From contig NC_057924.1 of NCBI RefSeq assembly GCF_018873765.1, positions 6,262,001 through 6,326,000 of the forward strand: 64,000 nt of DNA, in the 5' to 3' direction. Below are positions 29,439-40,004 of the stretch, one piece after another. Position numbers and translations under genes: made by a program. Below the pieces are notes generated by a model, which worked only from the letters and a program-made list of their open reading frames with translations, ran no database searches and was not told the DNA's origin. The stretch is from Telopea speciosissima (taxonomy: Eukaryota > Streptophyta > Magnoliopsida > Proteales > Proteaceae). Numbering within the stretch: position 1 is the first letter of the stretch; the number at the start of each line of letters is the position of its first letter.

Positions 29439-31494
29439 CTATTTGGCCTTCTTTGTGGACCTTGATTTCTTCATCTTCCGAGACTTATCATCCATGCTTG
29501 TCCATGTATAATCACTGGGAATGGCAAACGGATCCAATTGTTGCGCCGCCGAACAACTCCTCTGCTTGCTTGCAGTCGCAGGCTGAGCAGCATTGTTATT
29601 ACGACCCAGCCATGAATAAGAAGAAGAAGAAGAAGAAGAAGAAGCAGAAGAGGAGGAGGAAACGGAGGTGCTGTAGCGCCCTTCCCCAACCCACTGCCCA
29701 GGGCTCGACGCCGGCGTGAAGAACTCCTCCGTCGGTTGCATCTCCACAAACTTAGTAAACGTTATCACCACCCTCACTGTCGGCACCACCGGTATCGCCA
29801 CCTGCATTCCATTCCATCCAAAGTTAAAGATCGATTGGGGATCCGGATCCGAATCCGAATCCGTCCCTGCCGATTCTAATCCGGGAATCCGTCTAGAGCG
29901 GTCGGTAAGGTATCGGGGTATCGGCTAAAATGTGCCCTAAACCCTAGAAATCTAGTACGAAAAGTTAACTTAGACTGTACTTTGACTGATTTGCCCTTCA
30001 AAAAAAGATTTTTGACTGATGAGTAATGTAGAGAGCATCGAGAGAAGGAAAAGGGTAAAAAAGAAAACAAAATAGGGCCCACGTTTTCTACTCTTTTTTC
30101 TGTGGAAATAAATATTAAAAAAATTAAAGTGTTTGATTACCCTTTACCTTGACAGGAAATGTTCCCGGCGGGAATTTTGTAGTTAACAGTTCTCTGAGAC
30201 GTCTGACGGCCTTGACCTTGTGAGCTAGTATGTCAAGTAACGGCAGAATCTCCTCCGTCTTTAATGGGAACTTTTCCGTTAACCACACAGATGGTCGGAG
30301 ACTTTTGATATACTCTTTCTCCTTGTTCGGCGGCGGAGGCATTACCGACGGAATTCTCCGGCGGTCAGGGATATCGACGCTCTTCCTGCTCAACGATACC
30401 CATTCCCTTTCTTCTCTAACAAAACTACTGTGACGTCGACGATCTGATGGTGGAGGGAGACCAAAGTTAGGGTATTCTGCAACTAGGAAACCATCCTCGG
30501 CGTCTTCTTCGAGTTCCAGTGGCAATATCTGCTCGCCTCCTGGGGGATCACCGGCAGCGTCTCCGACGACTTTCCTGGTGCGGAAACTGAACACGACGTT
30601 GTGCATCTCGTAGACCTTCGCTTTCCATTCTCCCACGCTCTCTGTTCTCTCTTGCTTCCTCCAATTGGTTCTCCCTACCAGCTCAGCCCTGGTGACATCA
30701 ACGCCTGGTCGGTACACGCTCGTCTGGGAGCAAAACCCTGCTACGTCTGATTCGGACATGGGAACACTCGCAGTCTCGAAGGCATCGAAGATCTTGCGAT
30801 CATCACGGTTGAGAACCAACAAAGTCCCAGAAGGTAGGCCATGGTCCCGATCGCCGTCTCCAAGGAAGAGGAAGCTCTGATTGGCGCGTTGGATCTTGAG
30901 TCCATCGAAACCGGCGAGAGAAGTATCCGCACGGAGGTTTGCATCGCGTTTCCAGATCCTGTAACTGTCGGAAGGAGCGATCTTACCGACGAAGGGAACG
31001 ATGGAGCTCTCGAAGTGGAAGGAAATCTCCATGTAAAAGTCTCGCATCCGGCGGAGGACGGCGATAAGGCGAGGGAGGCGGCGGCGCCACTTGGCCCAGG
31101 CGGAGCGGTGGTGATGACGGAGGAGAGAAAGTGCGATGTCGGAGGAGCGACGGCATAGAGCCTCCTGCAAGGAATTCCATCCAGAGGCGTTCTGGAGGGA
31201 GACATCGGCACCAGCGGCGGCGAGTGATCGGGCGGAGAAGAGGTCGTTCAGCCGGACGGCGAGGTGGAGTGGGGTCTCCCTGTTAGGAACGTCACGGCGG
31301 TCGAGCAGAGAGGAGATTTGTTCAGCGATGCGCTCTTGGGCGAGGGAGTCAGACTCTGAGAGGATCTGGGAAGGGTCGGGGAGCGTAGGTAGAGAAGTGA
31401 GGAGACGAGACAGAGTAGTGTGGTCTCCCAGTGCTATGGCGAAGTGAACTGGGCTGTGCTTGTAATCTTCTAAACGAATGCCTGTCGTCGCCAT
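29439..31494 (-). CDS. ANKRD13-like ankyrin repeat / GPCR-chaperone domain protein
   Basis: Two exons, 31494-30148 and 29801-29439, join in frame (…FPVK/VAIPVVPTV…) to 569 residues. The N-terminus carries ankyrin repeats (SPVHFAIALGDHTTLSRLL near 14-32, TPLHLAVRLNDLFSARSLAAAGADV near 75-100), followed by the family region with WKRDANLRADTSLAGFDG and a later GRTNWRKQERTESVGEWKAKVYEMH typical of the ANKRD13/GPCR-chaperone family. The C-terminal exon has VRVVITFTKFVEMQP, a poly-Ser run from an AGA/TCT repeat, and a basic Lys-rich tail. In animals the family acts in ubiquitin-dependent endocytic trafficking; plant roles are not established and I see no ubiquitin-interacting motif. I chose MATTGIRLEDYKHSP as the start because it matches family N-termini; an in-frame ATG 81 bp upstream is possible. 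Confidence 0.9.
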
Positions 31495-32291
31495 TGGAGA
31501 AAATGGAGACAGACAAGACCACAGTCCACACACAGAGAGACAAGGGAGGGGCCCTTCTTCGGAGTTTGACTGCAAATTGGATATCCAAAGGGTTTGGTTG
31601 TTTCAGATGAGATGGAGATTTAGGGGTTTTTGTCTTCTACAGTTCTTCGACAATACCTACTCGAGCTTATAAATTGATCTCCAGGGTTAGAAAATGAGAG
31701 TGACGATGACACGACACGAGAGTTACAGAGAAGAAAACGCAGGCCATGCGCGAGTTTTGTCGTTAGATTGGCGAAACTGTTCTTTGTGTTTGGGGCTTCT
31801 TTGTAACTGCTAAATTGTATCATTAGCGGTTAGCAATTAGCTTATAAACACGGCAGTAAGTCGTATCGGCCGATCCATACCAGTATTGGTATTGGTATCT
31901 GTATCGGTCATGATTTTAATTAACGGGATCGAATCAATCAAATTGGTATCAACCGAAACATGGGACAGCAAGTTGGTCAAATATCGGATGATTTGAAAAA
32001 ATCGAGATTCAGAGAAGGGGTATTTGGGATCGGTCATGAATGGGTACATAAATCTCTTTTTTGACCATTTTTTCTCCTTTCATTACCAAAAAGTGCAAAA
32101 GATCAATAGAATGTACCTTCTGTCTGTGTTTGAATCTACAATTCTAAAATTTCTAGGGTTTTGCAATTCCCTCACTCCGATCCGACCAGAATTGATTGGA
32201 GATTTTAAATCTTTACCAGGATTGAAATCTTTATCGTTAGTCTTAATAACCAAAGCTCAAATGGGTAAAAAGGACATAGAAATGAGGATAT
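31495..32291. other. ANKRD13-like promoter side and a degenerate repeat
   Basis: The proximal part should hold the 5' UTR and promoter of the ankyrin gene. 31845-32040 is a 'tatcggtattggtat'-rich repeat related to 21650-21850 and 35395-35450. No gene is seen. Confidence 0.45.
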
Positions 32292-32750
32292 TTCATAAAT
32301 GGGTAATTTACACATACCACCTCTGAGGTTTGATGAAAGGATAATTTTACATCCCCCTTAGTTTTGGAAAATTCTACGTACTTACCTGAGGTTTGCAAAC
32401 GGTAACAAATAAGCTCATTCCGATAGTTTATGACTAACACCTTTAAAAACACGATGTGAATGCAACTCATCTTCCCCAATCGAGTTGCAAGTATCCAAAT
32501 ACTCACAAAGCATACAGTGATCACATTCCCATATTCAAAAACAATTTTGTTCATCCCAATCAAGGCCATTCGATACACAAGATCGAACTCCATTGAAGTA
32601 AAAAATAAAAAGAAATTGGAAAACAACGGGAGAAACAAACAATAGGTATGGTCGATTCAATCCAGAATTCAGATTCCAGAGTCTCAGATGGGCTCAATCA
32701 AAGAAAGAGCAAAAACCCATATGTCGTTCAATAATCAATTAATTTAGGTC

Positions 32751-33428
32751 TCATTCTCCAGTTCTTCGTCTCTTCTGCAACAAACTCTTTCCAATCTCGA
32801 AAGAAAGAAAAGCGTCGAGGCAAGCGTATTGAACTTGATCGTATGTGAGCCACTCTACATCCCATCTACTCATCGTTACCTTCTTGGGCTTCCTTATTTC
32901 TTTTCCAAGTACCTCTCTTGTTAGCTCTTTCAACCCAGAACTCCTAAGCTCCGGCATACTCAACCTCTTTGCTGCCAAGGAACGAAGATCCAGATTGTTC
33001 AAGACATTCAATTCGTGATCCTCCAATAGCCTCTCGACATCCCCCTCGATTCCTACTCCAACAAACCTCAAATTCGGGTTTTTCAGGAAATCGATGAGAG
33101 AATTGGGTATGTGATCCACGTAAAGGAGTTGAAATTCCAGACAAGTGTGTTCCACGCAAAGCTGTAAAATGGCAACCTTGTACTCAACGCGGCGGCTGAA
33201 ACTTGGACGCCATTCGACATCAAGACCCACGACGAGCTGCTTGTGATCGTTCCAATGTTGAAGTATCCAGTTTGAGCAGCTATTATTCTCCTCATGATTC
33301 CCAAGAAGAAAGCCCAACTCATCTTCCCCTTTTTCAAATCCTAAAAGATTTGGCGAAGATGAGGGGAAATCGAATTGCAGTCTCTGGAACTGTCTCAAAC
33401 AACTTGAAATCTCTAGATTTGGGGTCAC
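32751..33428 (-). CDS. WRN-like 3'-5' exonuclease (DEDDy family), intronless
   Basis: The 225-residue ORF has a complete DEDDy exonuclease domain of the Werner-syndrome-like family, which removes nucleotides from the 3' end of DNA or RNA using two metal ions. Exo I is GLDVEW (Asp70, Glu72), Exo II is FVGVGIEGDVERL (Asp130) and Exo III is YACLDAF (Tyr201, Asp205); LDLRSLA follows Exo II as in the family. All catalytic residues are intact and there is no stop or frameshift. There is no RecQ helicase part, as in other small plant WEX-like proteins. It lies entirely inside the inverted repeats of a Mutator-like element, so it may be a captured and still open copy of a host gene. Expression is unknown. 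Whether the parental gene is also intronless cannot be told here. Confidence 0.9.
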   Translation of the reverse strand: MTPNLEISSCLRQFQRLQFDFPSSSPNLLGFEKGEDELGFLLGNHEENNSCSNWILQHWNDHKQLVVGLDVEWRPSFSRRVEYKVAILQLCVEHTCLEFQLLYVDHIPNSLIDFLKNPNLRFVGVGIEGDVERLLEDHELNVLNNLDLRSLAAKRLSMPELRSSGLKELTREVLGKEIRKPKKVTMSRWDVEWLTYDQVQYACLDAFLSFEIGKSLLQKRRRTGE

Positions 33429-33634
33429 CTAGGTCTGTTGGAACGATCCAAAACACCACAGCTCTAGAAATCAAGTGGTCTTTGGACTACAGATTTCTGA
33501 AATTGAAATCAGCGGTAACTGCAGGCTTAGCTTCGATTCTAGTAGGTTGCAGATGTCGCTAGAAATTGGGTTTTGATTTGGGATTTTTTTCCCAATTTGA
33601 GACCCTAAATTCCTTAAGGGTTGAAAGGGTTTTG

Positions 33635-33687
33635 AAACCTGCAACTCATCTTCCCCAATTGATTTGGGGAAGATGAGTTGCAGGTTT
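33635..33687. repeat. Perfect 24 bp hairpin inside the Mutator-like element
   Basis: The arms 33635-33658 and 33664-33687 are exact reverse complements (core gcaactcatcttccccaa / ttggggaagatgagttgc) with a 5 nt loop. The same motif tgcaactcatcttcccc also occurs at the inner edge of the left TIR, near 32458. Confidence 0.85.
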
Positions 33688-33895
33688 TTTTTTTTTTTCT
33701 TCCATTTTTTGCAAGGGTAATTTTGTTAGTTCACCTCTTATTTTTAACACTGTCAGTCATGAACTGATGGAATGGGCTTATTTGTTACTGTTTGCAAACC
33801 TCAGGGTTGGTACGCAGAATTTTTCAAAACTAGGGGGTAAAATTATCCTTTCGTCAAACCTCAAGGGTGGTATGTGTAAATTACCCTTGATATAT

Positions 33896-36022
33896 TGATA
33901 GACGAGGAGGATGTGGAGTGACTGAATCGTTATCCCCTCCAATTCGCTGCCCCCTCCTATTCCTCACATGGGGGAGGCAATGACCACCCTACCCCCTGCC
34001 CGAAAACACTACCCAAGGTGGTTCCACTCCTCCCTATTAGAGGAATTGGAGGAATTGGAGGTGATAATTATTCGAACATGACCCCATGTTTTTGGGAGAG
34101 GGTTCGCTAAAAGGCATCGTATCCCTGCGCCAGCCGGGTTGTCAATGGGAGTGTGCATAGAAGCATAAATGATGGTGGGATTTTCACCTTCCATGGGTGT
34201 GGAGCAGTCATTTTATGCCTTTCTATGTGAATGTGACTCTAGACACCATGTTGTCTTTCAGATTCTTTTTCCATATTTTTTAAGGGCTAGAGATCGTTGA
34301 CTGATCATGAAGTCCCTATGCGTGGGAGTGCCAATGAGAGTGCACACAAGGGTATATACGATAATGGGATTTTTATTTCACAAGGAGTAGGGTGATAATT
34401 TCACATACTCATGTGTCTGAAGTCTGGACATAGGAGCTACGTAATCAGGCAACATTCTTTTTCTATTTTTTTTTTAATGAGGCTAGAGGAATACGAGGTT
34501 CCTTCAATCATAGAGTGAAAAATGATCATACTGTCATACACAGAATGAACATGGGCTTCCTAATTAGGGAGTCTGCAAGTGTTAAGAGTCCTTAGAAATA
34601 ATCGAAAACTTACACTCCTTACAAAAAAAAAGAGGCATGCTCCCTTGCTTCCCTGCCCCATCCCTTTTTTTTATATGACATGCCAATTGGGTAAATCTAA
34701 ACCGTTGAACAGCAAGTCGTCCAAATGTTCAAAACATTTGCTGCATTACACTCATACTATGTTGTTTGCCTAGTTTATTTCTCACTCCATAATGTGGTAT
34801 CGTTTTAAAAATTTTAATTAAAATGTGTATTATTAAGTTTTGTTGATCCAAATCAATGGTGATGTGACGTTATGATTGGCTTCTGATTCATCATTAACTC
34901 TCATCTTCTATTGGTCATGATCCAAAATAGAGACGGATGAGGATGGATGAAGAGATATTCTCTTCACCTTGAGTGGAGAGTAATTGGGTCCTTGAAATAT
35001 TGTAAAAATTAAATTGAATTGGTGTGGAAAGAGTGAAAAAAATTGAATGAGTTTCTCCTTCTCCCTCACAAGAAACTCTCTCTCATTGAAAGGGGGGAAA
35101 ATAAAAATTGAAGCAATATTATTGAAAGTGGACACGGGGGGAAACGGTCCATGGCTGTCTCCCTCCTCCCTAAATTCTAGTTTTAAAAAACTTTCAAAGC
35201 CCAACGGTGAAGGAGAGTGTTAAATGGTTGTGCATTGAGTGCATTCCTAATACTGTCCTTTGGTGGTAGTTAGCATTGTTGCACACTTACATCCACACAG
35301 CTGCACTACTCTTGGAAGAACAATGCACATGAACGAGACAATGATGAGGACATTCATGATCTCTACATCTCCTCTCCCCACCATGGATTTAAGTGTCGGT
35401 ACGTATAGCTCGCTAGGTATCAATATCGACAGTGATTGATATTGATGTAGATTATGTGTGTCTTGAATTCTTGTACCCATTTTGAAGTTTGCACCGTTTC
35501 GACATTTTTTATGGTGACCCAAAAAGAAAAATTTGTGACATTTGTGGTGGTAGCGGAGGCTTAGGCTGATAGGAACGACCTAACATAAAAGAGCATTTGT
35601 TTTAGAGAAATTTTCATGTACCTCCCATCAGATATCACGTAATTATAAAAACGCTTCTCAGTTTTGGAAAATTCTACATACCCCCCATGAGGTTCTTAAA
35701 AGGTAACACATGCCCCCATTCCGTTAGCTGATTCGTATCGAAATTGATATCAATGGCGATGGATATGGTGAACTAAAACCTTCCTCCCCTTCCTTCATCT
35801 CTACTTGCACCTTCTTGGCTGTGGCAACAGTAATAATGGGTACCCACTGATTCACCTCATTTGTTTGTTTATTGTTTAGATGAGATTTTTTCTTTCACTC
35901 CATGTTGAAGAAATTCCAAATTTTTATTGCGGTTGGATGGGAATCTAAGGGAGTTATGGACTTCATACAATAGGGAGATAGGATAATTATGACCCCTTGA
36001 CTCTCTTCATCAAACTTTTTCC
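33896..36022. other. Intergenic, MITE-like blocks
   Basis: 34090-34470 holds two adjacent diverged blocks of a dispersed repeat also seen at 1554-1735 and 51630-51815. About 35600-35720 is one TIR-like fragment related to the Mutator-like element at 32301 (cagttttggaaaattctaca followed by an inverted gaggtt motif and ggtaacacatgccc) without a visible partner. No gene is seen. Confidence 0.45.
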
Positions 36023-36416
36023 TTAGGCTGCGTTTGGTAACGGTCTGAACAAAGAACGCCCATTCTTGAATAGAAATGTTTTTTTGCGTTCTTGGTGTAG
36101 AACGGTGTTCTGAGACCGAAAATGATCGTTTGGTAACGTTCTCAAGAATGCTGTTCAGAACGAAAATGGTGTTTGGTAAAACCTGTTCTTCCAAATTTGA
36201 TGTTAATTACAGTAATGTCATTTCCTTCTAAATTATACCAAAAAATACTTGTAAAAACCTTTTCTCTCTTACCAATCTTAGCATAAAATTAAAATATTTC
36301 ATTAACATAACCAAAACACTTATAAAAATATGTCAAATTTAAAAAATACCATTAATATTGGGTTCTTGTGTGGATTAGTGCCATAACGGACTATACTATG
36401 AACAGTTGAATAAAAA

Positions 36417-36496
36417 GGGTCTTGGTGGATTCGAACCACCATCCCCTTGGAACATGCTCATATTCCAAGTGCTCTACCAATTTGAGCTAAAGACCC
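36417..36496 (-). tRNA. tRNA-like gene with an enlarged anticodon arm, isotype undetermined
   Basis: The minus strand folds as acceptor GGGTCTT/AAGACCC (7 bp perfect), D arm GCTC...GAGC, anticodon stem CTTGG/CCAAG, a 5 nt variable loop and T arm GGTGG TTCGAAT CCACC, with consensus A box (TAGCTCAAATTGG) and B box (GGTTCGAATCC). A TTTTT Pol III terminator follows at once. The anticodon loop is 14 nt instead of 7 and is self-complementary, so the arm can extend to 8 bp (with one G:T pair) around an 8 nt loop, and no normal U33-anticodon can be assigned. It might be a tRNA pseudogene, an intron-containing tRNA with an unusual intron, or an element-borne tRNA-like transcript. Confidence 0.6.
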
Positions 36497-36499
36497 ATT

Positions 36500-36670
36500 A
36501 AGTAAAGATCCAAAACAGAAATACAACAAAAAAAGTCACAATAGCATGAATCTTCACAAGAGAAATGAAATGAGCAAAGGTCTAAAACAGAAATACAGCA
36601 AGAGAGTCACAATGAAATGAATCTTTGCATGAGAAAGTTAACAAGCAAGATTTCCAAATAGGAATTCAGC
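36500..36670. repeat. Diverged tandem repeats next to the tRNA-like gene
   Basis: Units with aacagaaatacaacaa, gtcacaatagcatgaatctt and their variants (aacagaaatacagcaa, gtcacaatgaaatgaatctt) repeat about every 75 bp over at least two copies. They are non-coding and lie inside the Harbinger-like element. Confidence 0.6.
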
Positions 36671-39057
36671 AGGTGAGTTATGATCTCATCAAAATGGGAA
36701 ATAAATAGAGTCAACATAAATGCATCTAACTTGAAAAAAAAAGGGAAAATGAAAATTCAGGAGGGAAGTTATGAATACATCCATTCACAAGAAGGAAAAG
36801 AGATCTCATCTTCTATATCTTCCCCAAAGCTGTGCAGGTTTGAAGGCAGCAATTGTTCAAAGGAAAAGACCCTTGATTGATCTGTTATCATATATAGTTA
36901 GGGTAGAGAGACTAGAAAGGGAGAAAATAAAAAGACCAGCATAACTAGAAAGGGAGAAGGAAAAGAGATGAAACTCCAGATTCCCATCTTCCCTTTGAAA
37001 ATTTACCTGGGACTTCAGAGTTCAGACACCCCACATAGAGTGAGTACACCTTTCACAACATCACAGTCTAATGGATTTCTTCCTCGTCATTTCCCTCCTC
37101 TTCGTGCTATTATTGCAACAGCAATGTGAAACACAACTTGGAAGGGACTCACCAGCCCACATCGCAGCCTTATGAAGCCCCATTTGGCAGCCAATAAATG
37201 GGTATTGGGGATTGCTTCTGTACCACTACAGGCCGATCCTCTAGAAATGGAAAAAAAGGACTGTCTTAAAAAAACAGGGCATAGCCTGTTTGTGTCAATG
37301 ACAGGTCTTAAGGGAGCTGAAAATTTGGTTGGGAGGGAGATCCAATATTCTCTTCCGTATGGCTATGCAAGTTTGCATTTTCCTTCCTAATCTAGCACTG
37401 AAATTTCATATTCAAAACCCATAGAGGTGTCATTTAGAAAGTCCTGTGACTTCCTAATCTAGCACTGAAATTTCATATGTAGGTTTGCAAATTCTAGATC
37501 ACCACTCAGCAAGCATTTTGCTACTTAGGTCCACAGATTGAAGAGCATCATCGATCCAGAAACTTTTTACCATTCGGAATCATCAATTGAATAAGACACA
37601 GAAGGAAATGATTAATTGCCTACTGGCTTGTGCTAGGGGGGCTTTGCAACCACAAAACCCTATTTACACAAGTACCAGAAGCCCTCAAAACTTAAGCAAA
37701 ATAGTGGGGAGAATGGGAGACATGAACATCCAATGATTACCAAGCTTATAATGTGGACTTGAATCACTTTACTATTTTGTTTAAAAAAGAGGAAAGTTCC
37801 TATATAATTTTCATGTATATAAATGCGAATCCATATTTGTTTTTTTCTCCGTAAACAATCTTTTCATTTACGAAATCAAATCCAAAAAGAGAGAAACATT
37901 TTGTCAAGTGTGTAGCAGGCTTGGTGGTACCTGTTCAATAGAATGATACTATCTGAGATCAACAAAATATAGAATAAACAGTACCTGATAAGACTTGCTA
38001 AAAATTACTGGTTTTACAGACACTTTCCAAGACATACTAACAAAACTTGCATTTAGTGTGTTTTACAATTTACCCCCAATTTGGAGTGCTAAGAACTTTA
38101 GCTTATCTGGTCCATTTGCTGCTGCTTGTACTTTACATGGAGGTACTGTTTCCCATAGCAGATTTTCACCCGTCCTATTTAGTAGTGTTAGGAGATATTC
38201 CTGCAAAATGAATTTCACCCATCCTATTCAGCAGGAAACTGGGATATTCCTGTGAGATGGATATTCCGTATGACTTTTAATTTTTCAACATAGTCAAAAC
38301 CCAATTGAGTTATCTTTCTCCATTACACATCCACCTACAAAGAATCACAACCCATCTAGGACACAAAACACCTCAAGGGTTTTGTTAAATAGTGAAATAG
38401 AGAAAGAACCCTAAAAAATTTGAAGCACGGATTACATATGGAGGCACGGATTATCTATTCAACAAAGAACCCTAAAATCTTAAACATGAAGAATTACTAA
38501 ATCAATACATTACACTGAGAGAATGTTACATTATCCAAAAGCCCTAAAATTGCTCAATTTCTTCTGAAATCCATTCCTTTTGATCCGACTTCTTCGACCT
38601 AACAACAGAGGGTCTACAGCAGGGTAGAGAGAGAGAGAGAACGAGACAGAGAGAGTGAGAGGGAGAGAGAGGGAGAGAGAGCGAGAGAGAGATGAGATCG
38701 TGGTTTGTTGTTCTTACCTTGAAGGCCAAATTGCAGGTAGAGGTCTCCTCCTCTGCTCCTTCTCTTCCCCTTCTCTTCCCAACATTTGATCGCAAGGTTG
38801 TATCTCCAAACCAAGACCTATACGGGTTTTCACGGGTTTTGGTCGATTTTTGCCTTCGGCTAGTCGTTCTCGTTCTTTACAGACCGTCTCAGAAATGGTC
38901 TGTAAAGAACGATCTTTTGGTAAAGATTTCCTCCGGTTCGTTCTAAAAGAACATAAAAACGAACTGGTAACCCAAACAGATTTTCATGTTTTTTTGTTTT
39001 TAAAGAACGGAAGAACAGCAAAGAACAGTGTTCAGACCGTTACCAAACGCAGCCTTA

Positions 39058-40004
39058 GTTTAATTTGAAAACCCTTAAAGTTCAGCACCTCCATTGGATT
39101 TAGTTTTCCACAAGAATCTCTTCACCAATGGTGATTTAATGCTATGATTGGATTGTGGGAACAAGGAAGAGTGAGTGTCATAGACTTAAGAGTTGACTCC
39201 ACAAAGCCAGGACAATTCCAACCTATAAATGCTTCTCAAATACAGTTCTGATTAGAAGACCGCAGCTGCCGAATTTGGAACTCATCAGTCATAACAAGCA
39301 CTCAACTCGACAACTAAAAGATGCAATAGGTGGTACTACTTTTCTGTTCAAAATTTTTTCCAAGTTCAATGTACATGATATGTAAGCTATGAATCATCAG
39401 CAGACCAGGGATATGCAGAACAATTAAAAATCTGAACAAGTGATACTCATCTTCTGATAATGTACAGAACATAATCCACTGGCTTTCCTGAGGATACCAC
39501 CTACTTTTGTAAGCACTCCATTGCTTGAATGTTCATGTATCTGCAAATAATATATCCTCCCCACTGCATGTAAATATTCTTGGTCAGATGCGCAAGACCA
39601 AGAAAAAAAGCCGTAGTTCATCGGCAGTAAGCAATGTCCTTCAGCAAATTATCCAGATGTCCCGTCGAAGAATGTTGTAGCCTACAAGTCACCAAAGTAT
39701 TCAATTTCATCTCTTCCATTAGTAACTCAATGAATCAGATTAGATGGTTTGAGGTCTTGAATCCAAGATTAACAATGAATTTCTGCTCCCATCTTTAGCA
39801 TCAGCCCTAAAAGATGGATTTTCAATAGATACAGATGTTGATAACTATGACATTTGATGCAAGTCAGAGGTGTTAAGAGGAGACTGCTTCCTGATGTAAC
39901 AGAAACTTGCCGATAAAACAATGAAACTGCTCCTCACACCATAAGCCATCAACTCTTCAACTCCCCAGTTTTCATTCCATTTTATCCTATAAACACTGCC
40001 AAAC
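39058..40004. other. Intergenic / 3' UTR side of the bromodomain gene
   Basis: No ORF with recognisable similarity was found. The part nearest 40004 is expected to be the 3' UTR of the minus-strand bromodomain gene. Confidence 0.4.

Larger units (their letters stand above)
32301..33886. mobile_element. Mutator-like element carrying an exonuclease gene
   Basis: The ends gggtaatttacacatacc (32301) and ggtatgtgtaaattaccc (ending 33886) are perfect inverted termini. The similarity continues inward for about 160 bp (gaggtttgatgaaaggataa with its inverted counterpart, then ttttggaaaattct and gaggtttgcaaac). Flanking 9-mers ttcataaat (32292-32300) and ttgatatat (33887-33895) match at seven of nine positions, consistent with an aged 9 bp target duplication. 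Long TIRs and a 9 bp duplication are the hallmarks of Mutator-like elements. No transposase is present; the internal space is filled by an intact WRN-type exonuclease ORF, so this resembles a Pack-MULE. Confidence 0.8.
36026..39054. mobile_element. Non-autonomous PIF/Harbinger-like element, 3.0 kb
   Basis: The element starts ggctgcgtttggtaacggtc and ends gaccgttaccaaacgcagcc, a perfect inverted repeat that continues imperfectly as gaacaaagaac/gttcttt-type subterminal sequence for about 150 bp. It is flanked by TTA on both sides (36023-36025, 39055-39057), the 3 bp target preference of PIF/Harbinger elements. No transposase ORF remains. Inside are a tRNA-like gene (36417-36496), diverged direct repeats at about 36500-36660 (aacagaaatacaacaa..., gagtcacaat...), and a GA-rich microsatellite at 38624-38692. 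Confidence 0.8.

Noticed and set aside
30124-31575. Overlapping ORFs on both strands across the ankyrin gene, such as 30841-31158 + and 30741-31211 -
   Set aside because: These are shadows of the GC-rich ANKRD13-like exon; only the minus-strand frame ending at 30148 has domain similarity and correct splice sites.
38544-38814. Minus-strand ORFs rich in Leu and Ser
   Set aside because: They are translations of the GA/CT microsatellite inside the Harbinger-like element.
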